A DNA stretch of 64,000 nt from Campylobacter iguaniorum (GTDB lineage: Bacteria; Campylobacterota; Campylobacteria; Campylobacterales; Campylobacteraceae): the NCBI RefSeq assembly GCF_000736415.1, contig NZ_CP009043.1:1-64000 (forward strand). Reading direction: 5' to 3'. Positions 1 through 13,800 of the stretch are shown here, in pieces. Position numbers and translations under genes: made by a program. Position 1 is the stretch's first letter, and the number at the start of each line of letters is the position of its first letter. The notes under the pieces were generated by a model. That model was not told the origin of the DNA. It worked only from the letters and a program-made list of their open reading frames with translations, and did no database searches.

Positions 1-1311
1 TTGTTAGCAGATGAAATCTTAGAGCTCTTAGGTCAAGAGATATCTAAAAACGAGATGGAAAATTACATCTCACAAATCAAATTTAACGAAAAATCTTCAA
101 ATGAAGAAAATGCTGTTTTCACTGCACCAAATGAACTTATAGCAAAATTTATCCAAACTAGATATTCAGCTAAAATAGCAAACCTTTTTGAAGTAAAAAC
201 TGGCATAAAACCAGCAGTCAAAATCACAACTCTAAAAGGCAAAATCCAAACAAAAACCAAAGACGTCGATATAAAGCAAATTCGCACCCAAAGCTCACTT
301 TTAAACCCAAGTTATACATTTGATACCTTTGTCGTGGGCGACTCAAACCAATTTGCTTATATCAGCTCAAAACAAGTCGCCACAAATCCTGGAAAAGTCT
401 ATAATCCGCTTTTTATCTACGGCTCAACTGGACTTGGCAAAACTCACTTGCTTCAATCAGTAGGAAACTACTGCTTAGAGCAGGGTAAGACTGTGATTTG
501 TGTGACAAGTGAGCAGTTTATGAGCGATTTTATGCGAAATGTTGAAAATCGCACAATGAATAAATTTAAAGAAAAATATAGAAATTGTGATATCTTACTC
601 ATCGATGACGTGCAGTTTTTTCACAAATCAGAAAAAACACAAGAAGAATTTTTCCATACATTTAACGAAATCCACGCTAAAAAAGGTCAAATAGTCATGA
701 CCTCAGATAAGCCACCAAAAATGCTAAAAGGCTTTGAAGAGAGGCTAAAAAGTAGATTTGAGTGGGGACTTATGGCAGATATCACTCCACCTGAACTAGA
801 TACAAAAATCCGTATTATAAAAGCAAAATGTGAATTTGATGGTATAAATTTAAGCAGTGACATCATCGAATACATCGCCACAAATATGGGCGACAACATC
901 CGCGAGATCGAAAGTGCTATCATAAACATAAACGCATTTGCAAATATCATGCGTCAAGAAATCACGCTAGAGTTTGCTAAAAACGTCATAAAAGACCAAA
1001 TAAAAGAGAAAAAAGAAAATATCAGCCTTGAAAATATAATCGAATCAGTCGGTCATGAGATGAATATAAAACCAAGCGATATCAAAAGCAAAAGCCGCAC
1101 AAAAGGCATAGTCGAGGCTAGGAGAATTTGCATATATTTAGCCAAAACTCTTACCCCAAATTCAATGCCTCAGCTTGCTACTCACTTTGGATTAAAAGAC
1201 CACAGCGCAGTAAGCCACAACATCAAAAAAATAAATGAATTAATAAACAGCGATGATTACTTCAAAGCTAGAGTTGAAGAGCTAAAAAATAAGATAACTT
1301 CAAAGGAATAA
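1..1311 (+). CDS. dnaA: Chromosomal replication initiator protein DnaA
   Basis: DnaA is the AAA+ ATPase that binds DnaA boxes and melts the origin. The 436-residue product has a short N-terminal interaction domain, a Walker A motif GSTGLGKTH near residue 141, a Walker B stretch DILLIDDVQ near 197, and a C-terminal DNA-binding domain ending in the DnaA signature LKDHSAVSHN near 398. The start is TTG at base 1. The first residues look like those of other Campylobacter DnaA proteins, so I take it as the native start, although the ribosome binding site lies outside the window. Length is normal for the family. dnaN and gyrB follow in the usual order, with an origin-like spacer between dnaA and dnaN. 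Confidence 0.98.
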   Translation: MLADEILELLGQEISKNEMENYISQIKFNEKSSNEENAVFTAPNELIAKFIQTRYSAKIANLFEVKTGIKPAVKITTLKGKIQTKTKDVDIKQIRTQSSLLNPSYTFDTFVVGDSNQFAYISSKQVATNPGKVYNPLFIYGSTGLGKTHLLQSVGNYCLEQGKTVICVTSEQFMSDFMRNVENRTMNKFKEKYRNCDILLIDDVQFFHKSEKTQEEFFHTFNEIHAKKGQIVMTSDKPPKMLKGFEERLKSRFEWGLMADITPPELDTKIRIIKAKCEFDGINLSSDIIEYIATNMGDNIREIESAIININAFANIMRQEITLEFAKNVIKDQIKEKKENISLENIIESVGHEMNIKPSDIKSKSRTKGIVEARRICIYLAKTLTPNSMPQLATHFGLKDHSAVSHNIKKINELINSDDYFKARVEELKNKITSKE

Positions 1312-1450
1312 TGTGAATAACTGTGAACAATTAAAAGAAGTTTTTCAAAGTCTAAATAGTGAATTTAAGAGTATTTGGTGCTAGTTTTCACGAAATCAAC
1401 ACACCAACTAAAACAAAAAAAGATAATTAAAATTTAAAAAGGCAAAAAAG
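1312..1450. other. Candidate replication origin (oriC) with DnaA-box-like sites
   Basis: This 139-bp spacer between dnaA and dnaN starts with TGTGAATAA (1312-1320), the exact complement of the DnaA box TTATTCACA. A one-mismatch copy, TGTGAACAA, follows at 1322-1330 in the same orientation. The right half is nearly all A and T (1410-1445) and could serve as the unwinding element. In Campylobacter and Helicobacter an origin has been placed in this spacer. That this spacer is the functional origin here is inferred from position and boxes. Confidence 0.7.
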
Positions 1451-4853
<3,403 letters not shown>

Positions 4854-4854
<1 letters not shown>

Positions 4855-6236
4855 TGCTATATAGCCAAACAAAAGAGCGAAGCAACCGCTTTGCTCTTGC
4901 CCTTAGGATTGCAACTCCTTTTATATTTTTACTACTGCTTTGGGCTTACACATTTGCAAATTTCAAAAACTACCAAATTTTTGAAATTTCTATGTTCGTG
5001 CTTTTAACTGTTTGCTATGTTTATTATACTTTTTATATGATTTATCATGGGTTTAACTCATCATTCATAGATCCAGTGAGCAAATGCTTCACACGTGAAA
5101 AAATCAGCAATATCTTACAAAAATCCATAAAAAATGGGGAAGATAAATGTATAGTTATGATAGGTATAAAAAACCTAAATGATATAAATGAACGTTATGG
5201 TTTTACGAATGTTGATAAGATTTCATATAAATTTTTAGTAAAATTACAAGATTTTTTAAAGTCAAATAAAATAAAAAAAGTTCCAATCGGCAAATATATT
5301 GATGGATATTTTTTGATGCTCGTTGATTATAAGGAGAGTAGTTTAAATCATTTGCTTAAAACTTTTGAGATAAGTTTATCAAAAAATGGTATAAATAATA
5401 TCGAAATAAAGGTTATTTACAGCATTATTTCTACAAAATATGACTCAAATTTAAACAATGTCTTATCCACGCTTTTTTATAAAATTCTAAATAATGAAAA
5501 TGAAAAATTCAGCGCCCAAGAGTATGAAAGTATCATAAAAGATGCTCTAAATAAGAAAAATTTCATCTTCAAATTTCAAACCATAAAAGATATAAAATCA
5601 AATAATGATATGATTTACGCTAGTCAAAAGCTTAAATTTGACAGTCAAAGCATGCCAAAAATTAAATTTAATCAAATCATAAATAAAATTGGCTATGAGA
5701 TAGATTATGACAAAGAGGTCTTGAACTCACTCTTTAATCAAATCGATTTTAACGATATTAAAAATAAGCTTTTTATCGAAATCTCGCCAGTCACGATAAG
5801 AAATCATAAATTTAAAATTGACCTTTTCAAGCTGGTAAAAGACAAAAATATCGACCCAAAAAAGCTGGTATTTGAGTTCGTTGAAGACAGTGCTTATAGC
5901 GAAATTATCCAGTTTAGAGAGATTTTGGCTGAGTATACAAATGCTGGATTTGGCTTTGCTTTAACTCACTTTGGCGGAAACAATTCAAGCTTAGAATATT
6001 TCAAATATTTAGATGTTGATTATATAATTTATGATATGGAATTTAGCAAAAACTTTGATAATTTTAAATTTAGAAATCTTTTAGAAAATATGAACGTAGC
6101 TGCGAGCAAATTAAACGTTAAAACGATTATTCGTTTTGTTGATAAAAGTAGTTTTTATGATGAGATTATGAAAACTGGTATCGATTACGTGCAAGGTTTT
6201 TGTATAGACAAACCAAAATTAAGTTTAAAGGATTAA
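4854..6236 (+). CDS. Membrane protein with degenerate GGDEF and EAL-like domains
   Basis: This 460-residue protein has two N-terminal membrane segments (about residues 21-37 and 44-66). A GGDEF-like domain follows, in which the signature loop reads IGKYIDGYF instead of GGDEF. The C-terminal EAL-like domain (about 231-460) contains [10 protein letters not shown] and [16 protein letters not shown] but lacks the EAL motif and most metal ligands. It is therefore unlikely to make or break cyclic-di-GMP; such degenerate proteins often bind the nucleotide or act by contact, which is inference here. The ATG overlaps the gyrB stop and the last codon lies 1 bp before queF. Confidence 0.75.
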
Positions 6237-6237
6237 A

Positions 6238-6678
6238 ATGGAAAATAAAAAATATGGTGAAAAAATTATAAACGAATTTAATATAGAAAAAGACTTTGAA
6301 ATCTGGCCAAATTCAAGCAAAAATGATTATGCTATTCGCATTACTTTGCCTGAGTTTGCTTGCTTTTGCCCGCGAAGTGGATATCCAGATTTCGCGACTA
6401 TTTATCTTACATACGTGCCGCGTGAGCTTGTAGTCGAGCTAAAAGCTATCAAACTATACATCAATAGCTTTCTAAATCGTCACATAAGCCATGAAGCCAG
6501 CATTAATGAAATTTATGATCTGCTCGATAAAAAGCTAAACCCAAAATATCTGCGTGTCGTTGGCGATTTTAACCCTCGCGGAAACGTGCATACAGTGATC
6601 GAAGTGGATTCAAATTTGGTTCGCGGCGAAAAATATGATACAAGTAGTATAACACTAGAAACTACTCGCAAATTTTAG
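6238..6678 (+). CDS. queF: NADPH-dependent 7-cyano-7-deazaguanine reductase (QueF, short form)
   Basis: QueF reduces preQ0 to preQ1 in queuosine biosynthesis, a cytoplasmic tRNA modification pathway. The 146-residue length matches the short homodecameric form. [22 protein letters not shown] carries the catalytic cysteine (CPRSG) and the QueF motif region [21 protein letters not shown] carries the conserved glutamate and histidine. The start codon lies 2 bp after the preceding stop, so the gene belongs to the same transcript. Confidence 0.95.
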   Translation: MENKKYGEKIINEFNIEKDFEIWPNSSKNDYAIRITLPEFACFCPRSGYPDFATIYLTYVPRELVVELKAIKLYINSFLNRHISHEASINEIYDLLDKKLNPKYLRVVGDFNPRGNVHTVIEVDSNLVRGEKYDTSSITLETTRKF

Positions 6679-6724
6679 CAACGCCTAGCTTCGCGATAAT
6701 AAACTTAATTTCAAAGCTAAATTT

Positions 6725-6732
6725 GATAAAAT
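6725..6732 (+). promoter_or_regulatory. Candidate -10 box before the HD-domain gene
   Basis: GATAAAAT preceded by TTT lies 25 bp before the next ATG in the short spacer after queF. It fits the loose Campylobacter -10 pattern. It is a weak match to TATAAT and there is no recognisable -35, as is usual in this group. Confidence 0.4.
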
Positions 6733-6756
6733 TTAAACTGCTAAAAAGGAAAATTT

Positions 6757-7971
6757 ATGATAAACGCAACTCTCATCGAGCATATTTTCAAAGCCGCTAG
6801 TATTTCACGTTGGAATGACTATCCAAAAATGGTAAATTTAGTCGAGCTCGATAAACAAGCGCATAAATTTATCATCGCATATTTCATAGCCAAGCTTGAA
6901 AATGACGTGGATATGAACTATATCATTGAAGGTGGTGTTTTTGAGTTTTTGAGCCGTGTTGTAGTCACCGATATCCGTCCAGATGTCTTCCATCAGATGC
7001 AAAAGACAAAAAACAAAGAGATAAACTCATGGGTTTTAACCAAGCTTGAACCAATGCTTTCAAGCATTCAAAATGGCGATTTTTTGGAGAGATTAAAGAC
7101 TTATCAGACAGATTCCACACACAAAAAAGAACGCCTAATACTAAAAGCAGCAAGCTATCTTGCGACTAAATGGGAGTTTAGTATAGTTTATCAAACTAGC
7201 CAGTTTTTAAACGATATTGAAGAGCTGAAACAAAAAGTCGATGAAGAGCTAGAGGATTATTATGAGCTAATCGGCGTACGTAAAATCGCGATGAACCAAA
7301 AACTAGCTCGCATAGTCGATCTAAGCGGTCGTCTTCGCTTCCAAAAACGCTGGGCTCAAACCCAACGCATTCCAGAAACCACAGTTTTAGGTCATATGCT
7401 TGTCGTGGCGATATTTGGTTATTTTTACTCTTTAGAAGTAGGGGCTTGCCCTAAAAGGCTAGAAAACAACTTTTATTGCGCGTTATTTCATGACTTGCCA
7501 GAGAGCCTTACAAGAGATATCATCAGCCCAGTTAAATACGGTATCGACGGGCTAAATGAGATCATCAGCGAATACGAAATGCGCCTTATTGATGAGCGGA
7601 TTTTGCCTTATGTACCAGCTAGCTACAAAGATGAGTTTAGTTATATTTTGGGCGTGAAAAAAGATGGCGAAATATATAAAAAAGATGAGTTTGAAAACCG
7701 CATAAACAGGCCTGAGCCAAAGCACTATGAGGGCAGTATGCAAAATGTAAATTCAGATGAGTTTAACGCAATTGATGGCAGAGCTTTAAAGTATTGTGAT
7801 AATCTAGCTGCTTTTGTGGAGGCTGGGATTTCGATAAGTTATGGTGTAAAAAGCAAAGAGCTAACTGAGGGATTTGAGAAAATTTCAGATAAATTTGAGA
7901 AAAATCCAAAAATCGAAGGTGTTGATTTTAGTAAAATTTGCTTGGAATTTAAAAGGCATTTTGAGATTTAA
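6757..7971 (+). CDS. HD-domain metal-dependent phosphohydrolase, conserved hypothetical
   Basis: The 404-residue cytoplasmic protein has a central HD domain. An upstream histidine in TTVLGHMLVVAIF and the doublet in ALFHDLPESLTRDI (HD near residue 245) are typical metal ligands of HD phosphohydrolases. YfbR-type nucleotidases and related proteins share the HDLPE pattern, but substrate cannot be read from sequence. The N-terminal 200 residues match nothing I recognise. ATG 6757 follows AAAAAGGA at good spacing. It is convergent with the SRP RNA gene. Confidence 0.75.
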   Translation: MINATLIEHIFKAASISRWNDYPKMVNLVELDKQAHKFIIAYFIAKLENDVDMNYIIEGGVFEFLSRVVVTDIRPDVFHQMQKTKNKEINSWVLTKLEPMLSSIQNGDFLERLKTYQTDSTHKKERLILKAASYLATKWEFSIVYQTSQFLNDIEELKQKVDEELEDYYELIGVRKIAMNQKLARIVDLSGRLRFQKRWAQTQRIPETTVLGHMLVVAIFGYFYSLEVGACPKRLENNFYCALFHDLPESLTRDIISPVKYGIDGLNEIISEYEMRLIDERILPYVPASYKDEFSYILGVKKDGEIYKKDEFENRINRPEPKHYEGSMQNVNSDEFNAIDGRALKYCDNLAAFVEAGISISYGVKSKELTEGFEKISDKFEKNPKIEGVDFSKICLEFKRHFEI

Positions 7972-7972
7972 A

Positions 7973-8080
7973 AACCCTTCCCCAGATGACTGCGGCACAC
8001 ACTAAGAAAAAGTGCTCTGCTATGTTCCCATCCTGAAGCGGTGCTTTTAAAAAGCATTGCACAGGTCTAAGGAAAGGCGA
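7973..8080 (-). ncRNA. ffs: Signal recognition particle RNA (small bacterial 4.5S type)
   Basis: On the minus strand the transcript folds as an SRP RNA. The 5' arm CCTTTCCTTAGA pairs with the 3' arm TCTGGGGAAGG. The tip is CAGG-ATG-GGAA-CAT-AGCAG, the domain IV hairpin with a GGAA tetraloop and the symmetric and asymmetric loops that bind Ffh. GTGTGTGCCG on the 3' side resembles the same region of E. coli 4.5S RNA. The RNA ends in a T-rich run reaching the end of the HD gene. There is no Alu domain. Exact ends are estimated from the -10 box and the T run. Confidence 0.9.
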
Positions 8081-8085
8081 TAGGA

Positions 8086-8110
8086 ATTATAGCCAAATAT
8101 ACTTAAAATA
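8086..8110 (-). promoter_or_regulatory. Sigma-70 promoter of the SRP RNA
   Basis: Read on the minus strand, TATAAT (8091 down to 8086) is preceded by TTTGGC, and further upstream by TTTTAAGTAT. This is a close match to the extended epsilonproteobacterial sigma-70 pattern. The start of transcription would fall near 8079. Confidence 0.8.
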
Positions 8111-8120
8111 GGATTATGCA

Positions 8121-8543
8121 ATGAATATCAAATTTCACCTTTTATCGGTTTTTAGAGAGCTTTTCGTCCCTCATCACCGCTCTTTGGAGTTTCGTGCTAA
8201 GGTCTTTGCTGCTATGCTTTGTGCGAAAAAAGAGGTCAAAAATAGTGATTTTGATGATGTGAGATATATCGCTGGTGAAATTTATTCAAACGACCACAAA
8301 AGAGTAGGGGTCTTAGTCCAAACAGTCAAAGAATATGTAAATAAAGTCAAAGAATTCAATCTTCTTACCCTTGATTCTTTGCTTTTGGATATTGATTACG
8401 AGCTAAAAAATATCAAAAGATACGCCAAAAAAATCGACTTCTCACACCTGCGTCGCTTGATGATAGAGAGCGATGAAGACGATGCCTTAATCCAACAAAG
8501 AGTTTATGAATATTTTTTAGAAGAGGTTAAGAGATTTAGCTAA
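8121..8543 (+). CDS. Conserved hypothetical protein, small and helical
   Basis: I do not recognise this 140-residue protein. It appears soluble and largely alpha-helical, rich in Lys, Glu, Asp and Leu, with no signal peptide or membrane segment. The stretch FAAMLCAKKEVKNSDFDDV vaguely recalls the calcium/metal loop of TerB-like folds, but that is only a suggestion. ATG 8121 follows AGGATT. It lies alone between the SRP RNA and the autotransporter promoter. Confidence 0.6.
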   Translation: MNIKFHLLSVFRELFVPHHRSLEFRAKVFAAMLCAKKEVKNSDFDDVRYIAGEIYSNDHKRVGVLVQTVKEYVNKVKEFNLLTLDSLLLDIDYELKNIKRYAKKIDFSHLRRLMIESDEDDALIQQRVYEYFLEEVKRFS

Positions 8544-8590
8544 ATATATAAATTCTAACTACATTCCTACTTAAAATTAAAAATTTAATG

Positions 8591-8596
8591 TATAAT
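8591..8596 (+). promoter_or_regulatory. -10 box of the first autotransporter gene
   Basis: TATAAT preceded by TTTAATG lies 35 bp upstream of the ATG at 8631. Transcription would start near 8602. An in-frame upstream ATG at 8595 falls inside this promoter, so it cannot be the translation start. Confidence 0.65.
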
Positions 8597-8630
8597 GCCA
8601 AACAATATAAATTCACAATTAGGAAAAAAT

Positions 8631-10688
8631 ATGCCTAAGAACTCAGCCTTTACCCCCCCCCTACTTCTAGCCACTAGTTTAGCAGTCAGCTCAGCTTTAG
8701 CTGACACACTCATTTATGACCCAGTAGGTGGCACTACTAATCCAACAACCTTTGCACCGACAACTATAACAATTGGCTCACGTAATTTGAGTAATGCCCT
8801 AGCACCAAACAACTCTACAAATAACAATACCATAACCGTAAAAAGCACTAGTGGTGCTGTAAATAATGTCTTTGGCGGATATAGTGATAATACAAACGTA
8901 TATGAAAATACAGTAAATATATCTGGTGGAGCAGTAAATGATGTCTTTGGCGGAGAGAGCGATTCAGGCTCAGTCACTGGAAATATAGTCAATATTTCTG
9001 GCGGAAATATTCACTTGGTCTATGGTGGATATAGCGATTCAGGCTCAGTCACTGGAAATACTATAAATATCTCTGGTGGAACTATTGAATCTGTCTATGG
9101 TGGAGATAGTCGCTTAGGCGACATCACAGGAAATACTATAAACATTTCTGGTGGAACTATAAATGGAATGATTTATGGTGGAAAATCCTTTCGCTCAGGC
9201 AATGCCACTGGAAATACAATCAATATCTCAGGTGGAACTATAAATAGCTTTGTCTATGGTGGAGTTACTAAATCAGGCTTGGCTATCAATAATACTATAA
9301 ATATATCTGGCAATCCAATATTTGGAGTTGGTGCTGGATTATTTGGTGGAGAAGCTGAAGACAATCTAACAACATTTGAATACTCAATTAAAGGCAATAC
9401 GCTAAATTTAAGAACAAAAGATATAACGGTACAATATGTGGGATACTTCGAGTTTGTAAACTTTTATCTTTCAAATAATATTAAAGCAAATGATATAATC
9501 TTGGCTTCAGATCTTGTTAGAAGGCTTAATCAAGTCAAAATAGGCATAGGAGTAATGAATGGCAACACTCTAGCTATAAAGACTGGTGATAAGGTTACTC
9601 TTATAAATGCTCTAAATAATACTATAGACGCCCCATTAAATATCAATGATAAATTTACAGCCTATCAAGGCATTAGTAATGTTTATGAGTTTAGTGTCGC
9701 CCTTGAAGACAGTGACAAAAAACTAGTCGCCACCACCACAAAAGCTGGTGCCAACGAAAAACAAAAAGCCATAAATGAAGGAGCAATCTCAAGCTCACTA
9801 AGTGCTGTATCAAGTAGTGAGCAAGTAGATAGTGCGTTAAATGCTATAAACTCTTTAAGCTTTAATGGTTTTGGTGAAGCTAGTAGTGGAAGTATGGGAG
9901 CAAGTAGTATTAAGAGTAATACTGGAAGCTATGTAGATTCTAATATGATAGGACTAATAGCTGCTATTAGTAAAAGAGCAAATGATAGCTTTATATACTC
10001 AGCATTCTTTGAAGCTGGATATGGTAAGTATGATAGCTTTAATAGCTTTGATAGTGGAGATATAAAAGGAAGTGGAGATAACTCATACTTCGGGTTTGGT
10101 CTTATGAGTAAGACTAATCTAGTAAATAACTTCTATATAGATAATAGTATTAAATTTGGTCAAGTTAAGAGTGATTTTAAAAGTGATGATTTTGGAGATA
10201 GTAGCAATAAGATAAGTGCTAGCTTTGATTCTAAAAGAGCTTATTATGGATTATCTCTTGGAGTGGGTAATATAATAGAACTTGATAATAGATCAAATTT
10301 AGATATCTATACAAAGCTATATTATACTAGAGTAGGAAGTGATAGTGTAGATATGAGTACTAATGATAAATTTAGGCTTGATACATTTAACTCTTTTATA
10401 GCTAAGCTTGGAGCTAGATATAATTATGAACTAAAAGAGAGTACTACTTTATATACTGGGGCAGCTTATGAATATGAGTTTGATGCTAAACAAAAAGGAT
10501 ATAATCTAAGCTATAACTATGAGATAGATCCTACTGATATGCAAGGAAGTAGTGGGAGCATTGAAGCTGGTATCAAACTAAAACCACTTACTAACAGTGA
10601 TAGACTTACTCTTGATCTAGGAATCAAAGGATTAAGCGGTAAGAAAGAAGGTGTGAGTGGTAATGTAGGGATTGAGTGGAGGTTGTAA
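8631..10688 (+). CDS. Autotransporter (type V secreted) protein, phase-variable, currently in frame
   Basis: The 685-residue protein has a short signal peptide (MPKNSAFTPPLLLATSLAVS, cleavage near ALA-D). The passenger holds about six imperfect 22-residue repeats of the type GNTINISGGTI...VYGG (about 8850-9310), a beta-helix pattern. A C-terminal autotransporter barrel starts near residue 450 (FFEAGYGKYDSF) and ends in GIEWRL. ATG 8631 is chosen because AGGAA lies just before it and the upstream in-frame ATG sits in the promoter. A C9 tract inside the signal peptide codons (8653-8661) makes this an ON/OFF gene; it reads open here. The role is probably surface adhesion or autoaggregation, by family. 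Confidence 0.85.
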   Translation: MPKNSAFTPPLLLATSLAVSSALADTLIYDPVGGTTNPTTFAPTTITIGSRNLSNALAPNNSTNNNTITVKSTSGAVNNVFGGYSDNTNVYENTVNISGGAVNDVFGGESDSGSVTGNIVNISGGNIHLVYGGYSDSGSVTGNTINISGGTIESVYGGDSRLGDITGNTINISGGTINGMIYGGKSFRSGNATGNTINISGGTINSFVYGGVTKSGLAINNTINISGNPIFGVGAGLFGGEAEDNLTTFEYSIKGNTLNLRTKDITVQYVGYFEFVNFYLSNNIKANDIILASDLVRRLNQVKIGIGVMNGNTLAIKTGDKVTLINALNNTIDAPLNINDKFTAYQGISNVYEFSVALEDSDKKLVATTTKAGANEKQKAINEGAISSSLSAVSSSEQVDSALNAINSLSFNGFGEASSGSMGASSIKSNTGSYVDSNMIGLIAAISKRANDSFIYSAFFEAGYGKYDSFNSFDSGDIKGSGDNSYFGFGLMSKTNLVNNFYIDNSIKFGQVKSDFKSDDFGDSSNKISASFDSKRAYYGLSLGVGNIIELDNRSNLDIYTKLYYTRVGSDSVDMSTNDKFRLDTFNSFIAKLGARYNYELKESTTLYTGAAYEYEFDAKQKGYNLSYNYEIDPTDMQGSSGSIEAGIKLKPLTNSDRLTLDLGIKGLSGKKEGVSGNVGIEWRL
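8653..8661 (+). repeat. C9 homopolymer tract in the autotransporter signal peptide
   Basis: Nine C residues encode part of ThrProPro at signal-peptide residues 8-10. A change of one base would shift the frame before any mature protein is made. State here: in frame (ON). Confidence 0.9.
8850..9310 (+). repeat. Imperfect tandem repeats in the autotransporter passenger
   Basis: About six units of roughly 66 bp encode the pattern G-N-T-I-N-I-S-G-G-T-I followed by VYGG and a variable loop. Identical blocks, such as the codons for SDSGSVTGN present twice (8965-8990 and 9033-9058), could allow unit gain or loss by recombination. Confidence 0.75.
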
Positions 10689-10756
10689 GTTAAATTTAGT
10701 GTATAATATGGACGCTGGTAAAAAACTATCGTGCGTGGTATGAGTAAATTTAGATT

Positions 10757-10831
10757 AAAATAGTGCTATAGCATTTGAAGGTTAGAGATCGATGCTATTT
10801 GCACTATTTGATTAAGTAGTTTTAGCTACTT
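10757..10831. terminator. Hairpins between the convergent autotransporter genes
   Basis: A long imperfect hairpin pairs AAAATAGTGCTATAGCA (10757-10773) with TGCTATTTGCACTATTT (10793-10809), with one bubble. A smaller hairpin follows, AAGTAG (10814-10819) with CTACTT (10826-10831). They lie in the 152-bp spacer between two converging genes and probably end transcription from both sides, although the T runs are short. Confidence 0.55.
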
Positions 10832-10840
10832 AAATTTGTG

Positions 10841-13800
10841 TTAGTAAAGTTTATATTTAGTTTCAATACCTCCTGCGATACCTTGTTTTTTGCCAGTTAG
10901 TCCTTGAAGATTTACATCTAATGAGAACTTATCGTTTTTGCCAATAGGATTTAGCTTCACTCCAAGCTCAAACAGTCCTGTGCTGCCTTTTACAGATGGC
11001 GCTTCTATATTTTGATTTGTGAAGCTGTTGTGAGCCTTGATCTTAGAATCAAACTCATGCTCTAAAGCTGCTCCAGCGTATAAATTTAAATTGTCATTAA
11101 ATCCATATCCGTATCTAAAGCCTGTTTTGCTTACGATTGAGTTTATAGCTTCAAATTTTATATCTTCACCGCTAGATAAATTTACGTTTTTAGATCCTGT
11201 TCTAGTGTAGTAAACCTTAGAATATAGATCTAAATTTGACCTTGCACCCAAGTCAAATATCTTGCCAAGACCAAAATGAGTGCCATAATAGACTTTAGAA
11301 GCATTGTATTTAGTCTCAGCTTTGGCGTTTCCAATACCAAGATCGTTGCTTGAGTAGGTGCTTTTGACTTTACCGACTCTTGCGCTACCTTCGGCGTAGA
11401 AGTTGCTTGGAAGCTCTGCTTTGACTAATCCACCAAATCCAAAATGATGGCTATTACCATTACCTTTGACGTCGCCTTGAGTTGTGCTATTGAAACTATC
11501 ATAAGAGCCACGACCAGCTTCAAAGAACACACCATGCAAGATATTTTCTTTTTTGTGGCTTACACCTGCTATAAGATTTATACCTTTGATATCTACGTGC
11601 GAACCTGATGAGTTGTATCTGATCTTTTTATTGTCGATTAACCCAAATGATGAGTTGCCAACTTGATTAGAAATTTGCTCTGAAGATAGGTATTTATCTA
11701 GCAGGGCTGATGCACTATTAGCAGCGTCCATATCGGCTATACCAGTTTCTGCGATATTTTTGATCTTTTTGTTTATTGTGGTTGATCCTATGGTGCCATC
11801 GACATCAAGTGTGGAAATAGCAGCTTCTTCGCTTTCAGAAGGTAAGACTTCATTGGCTACTGGTTTGTCCTCTTCAGAAAGTTCTTTATCCTTATCTTTA
11901 GGATCTACTGTTGGTTTATCAGTGTCTTTATCCTTATCTACTGTACTAGTTCCTGTACCAGCTCTGCTATCATCAGTAGGAGTTACAGGTTTAAGATCAG
12001 GATTAACTACAGGTTTATCGCTCTTATTTAAAATAATTGTGACACCTCTAGATACACCCTGCATAGTATTAATAATATCATTTTTTGGTTTACTTATAGT
12101 TCCGTTTGGTTTAGAAAAAAGTGTAATTTTATCTACAACTTTAGCTTCAAAGCTTGTTCCAAGATTGCTAACGCTAACAGTTGTTTTGCTTAAATCTGTA
12201 AGCCCATCTCCAGTAAGATTAACGATAGGGCTTCCATTTAGTGTAGCTTTAGTGACTTTGGTATTAATATTCTCAAAATTTCGTATATCTTTTGCAACGA
12301 TTTTATTCGAAGTTACATTAAGAGTATTGCCTGTAAGGACGTCCCCGTGACCATTATCTGTTTTACCACCGTAAAGAATTGAATTTGGTAAATTTATACT
12401 TCCATATAAATTTACAGTATTGTTTGTGGCTTTTCCACCAAATTTACCATCGTGGACTTCACCGCCAATGACATTACCTGTGATATCAACGCCTTCTCTT
12501 ATGCTTATAGTATTGTTTGTAGTTGAGCCTGTCGAGCTTTTACCACCAAGTACGTTACCATTTATAATGGAATCATCAGATAAATTTACAATATTATCCC
12601 TTACTTCCCCACTATTACTTTCACCACCAATTGCACCATTTGCAATTGTTTTTTTGCTTATATTGACAATATTTCTTATTACACTACCGTCTTTTTCGTT
12701 TTTACCACCATAAATTATCCCATTTACTATGCTTGAATTTACACTTGTGGTTGTATTTTTTATGGTTCCACTACCGTTTGCCCAAACTCCTAAGACATTA
12801 CGTTTGACTTCTGAATTGGCTACGTTTACTGTTCCACCAGTTACAGAGCCATTGCCGCGAATATTTGCACCTATAACACGACCTTTTACCGTGGTATTTA
12901 CTCCTATAGTGAGATTTGTTTTATCTATTGTTTTATCTTTATTCGTAGATGCTCCAACAGCCCATCCAGTTACGTTTGAATTATCAATATTACCATTAAA
13001 TTTTTTTGCACCATATACATGATTTACTGTGGATTTATTTCTGATCGTTACAATAGCGTTATCGCTTGATGAAGTTAGGGTATTATTTTTTAGTAGCTCA
13101 TCATTTCCATCGCCATATACTGTTCCTTTGACAGTAGAACCATCTATAGTTACTCTTGTATTTTTGGTTGTTGCACTGCTATTTTCTGCTTTAGTATATG
13201 TTCCTGCCGCATCGCCTTCGATCACTGAACCGTTAGCAATTGTTAGTGTATTGTTCTCGCCGACGCCATTTATACCAGGACGCATATTGCCAAATTGTGT
13301 TAAATCAGTTCTGTTACCATAAACGCTAGAATAAACTCCACCTTTTACTTTGGTGTTATTTACTGTAACTTTATTTCCAAATGGCATTCGCCAGTAGTTA
13401 TATCCACCAAAAATACGCTTATTGATTGTAGAATCATTAACCGTCACGGTGTTAAGCGATGTAGAAAATATATCATACAAATTGCTATCAGCATTACCAA
13501 GAATCGCACCAGCTACATAATCGAGCGTAGAATTATCTACTTTGATGATATTGTTACTCATATGGTTATATGTTTCAACATGCCAAGGTTTATTATCGGC
13601 TGTGAGTTTATTGACATCCGACAAGACAGAACCTATGACAGATTTTATATTATTATCAGATTTATTTCTTACGGTGTAAATAAGTGCATTTATATCCCAT
13701 CCTCCGTGAAAATTACCATTTATACCCTCTAGCATATCACCATATTGTAAACCACCTATTGGTACGTCATGTGGCTTGCCGACATAATCGAAAGTTGTTG

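Noticed and set aside
7976-8080. A simple terminator for the HD-domain gene
   Set aside because: The minus strand has a strong promoter and the full SRP domain IV with GGAA loop, so it is a structured RNA gene that merely ends at the HD gene.
8850-9310. CRISPR array
   Set aside because: The repeats are in frame, contiguous and degenerate and encode a beta-helix pattern. There are no unique spacers and no cas genes.
11760-13322. Four open plus-strand frames (97-196 codons) within the second autotransporter
   Set aside because: They are antisense shadows of a repetitive Thr/Asn/Gly/Val-rich gene, with no RBS and no recognisable protein motif.
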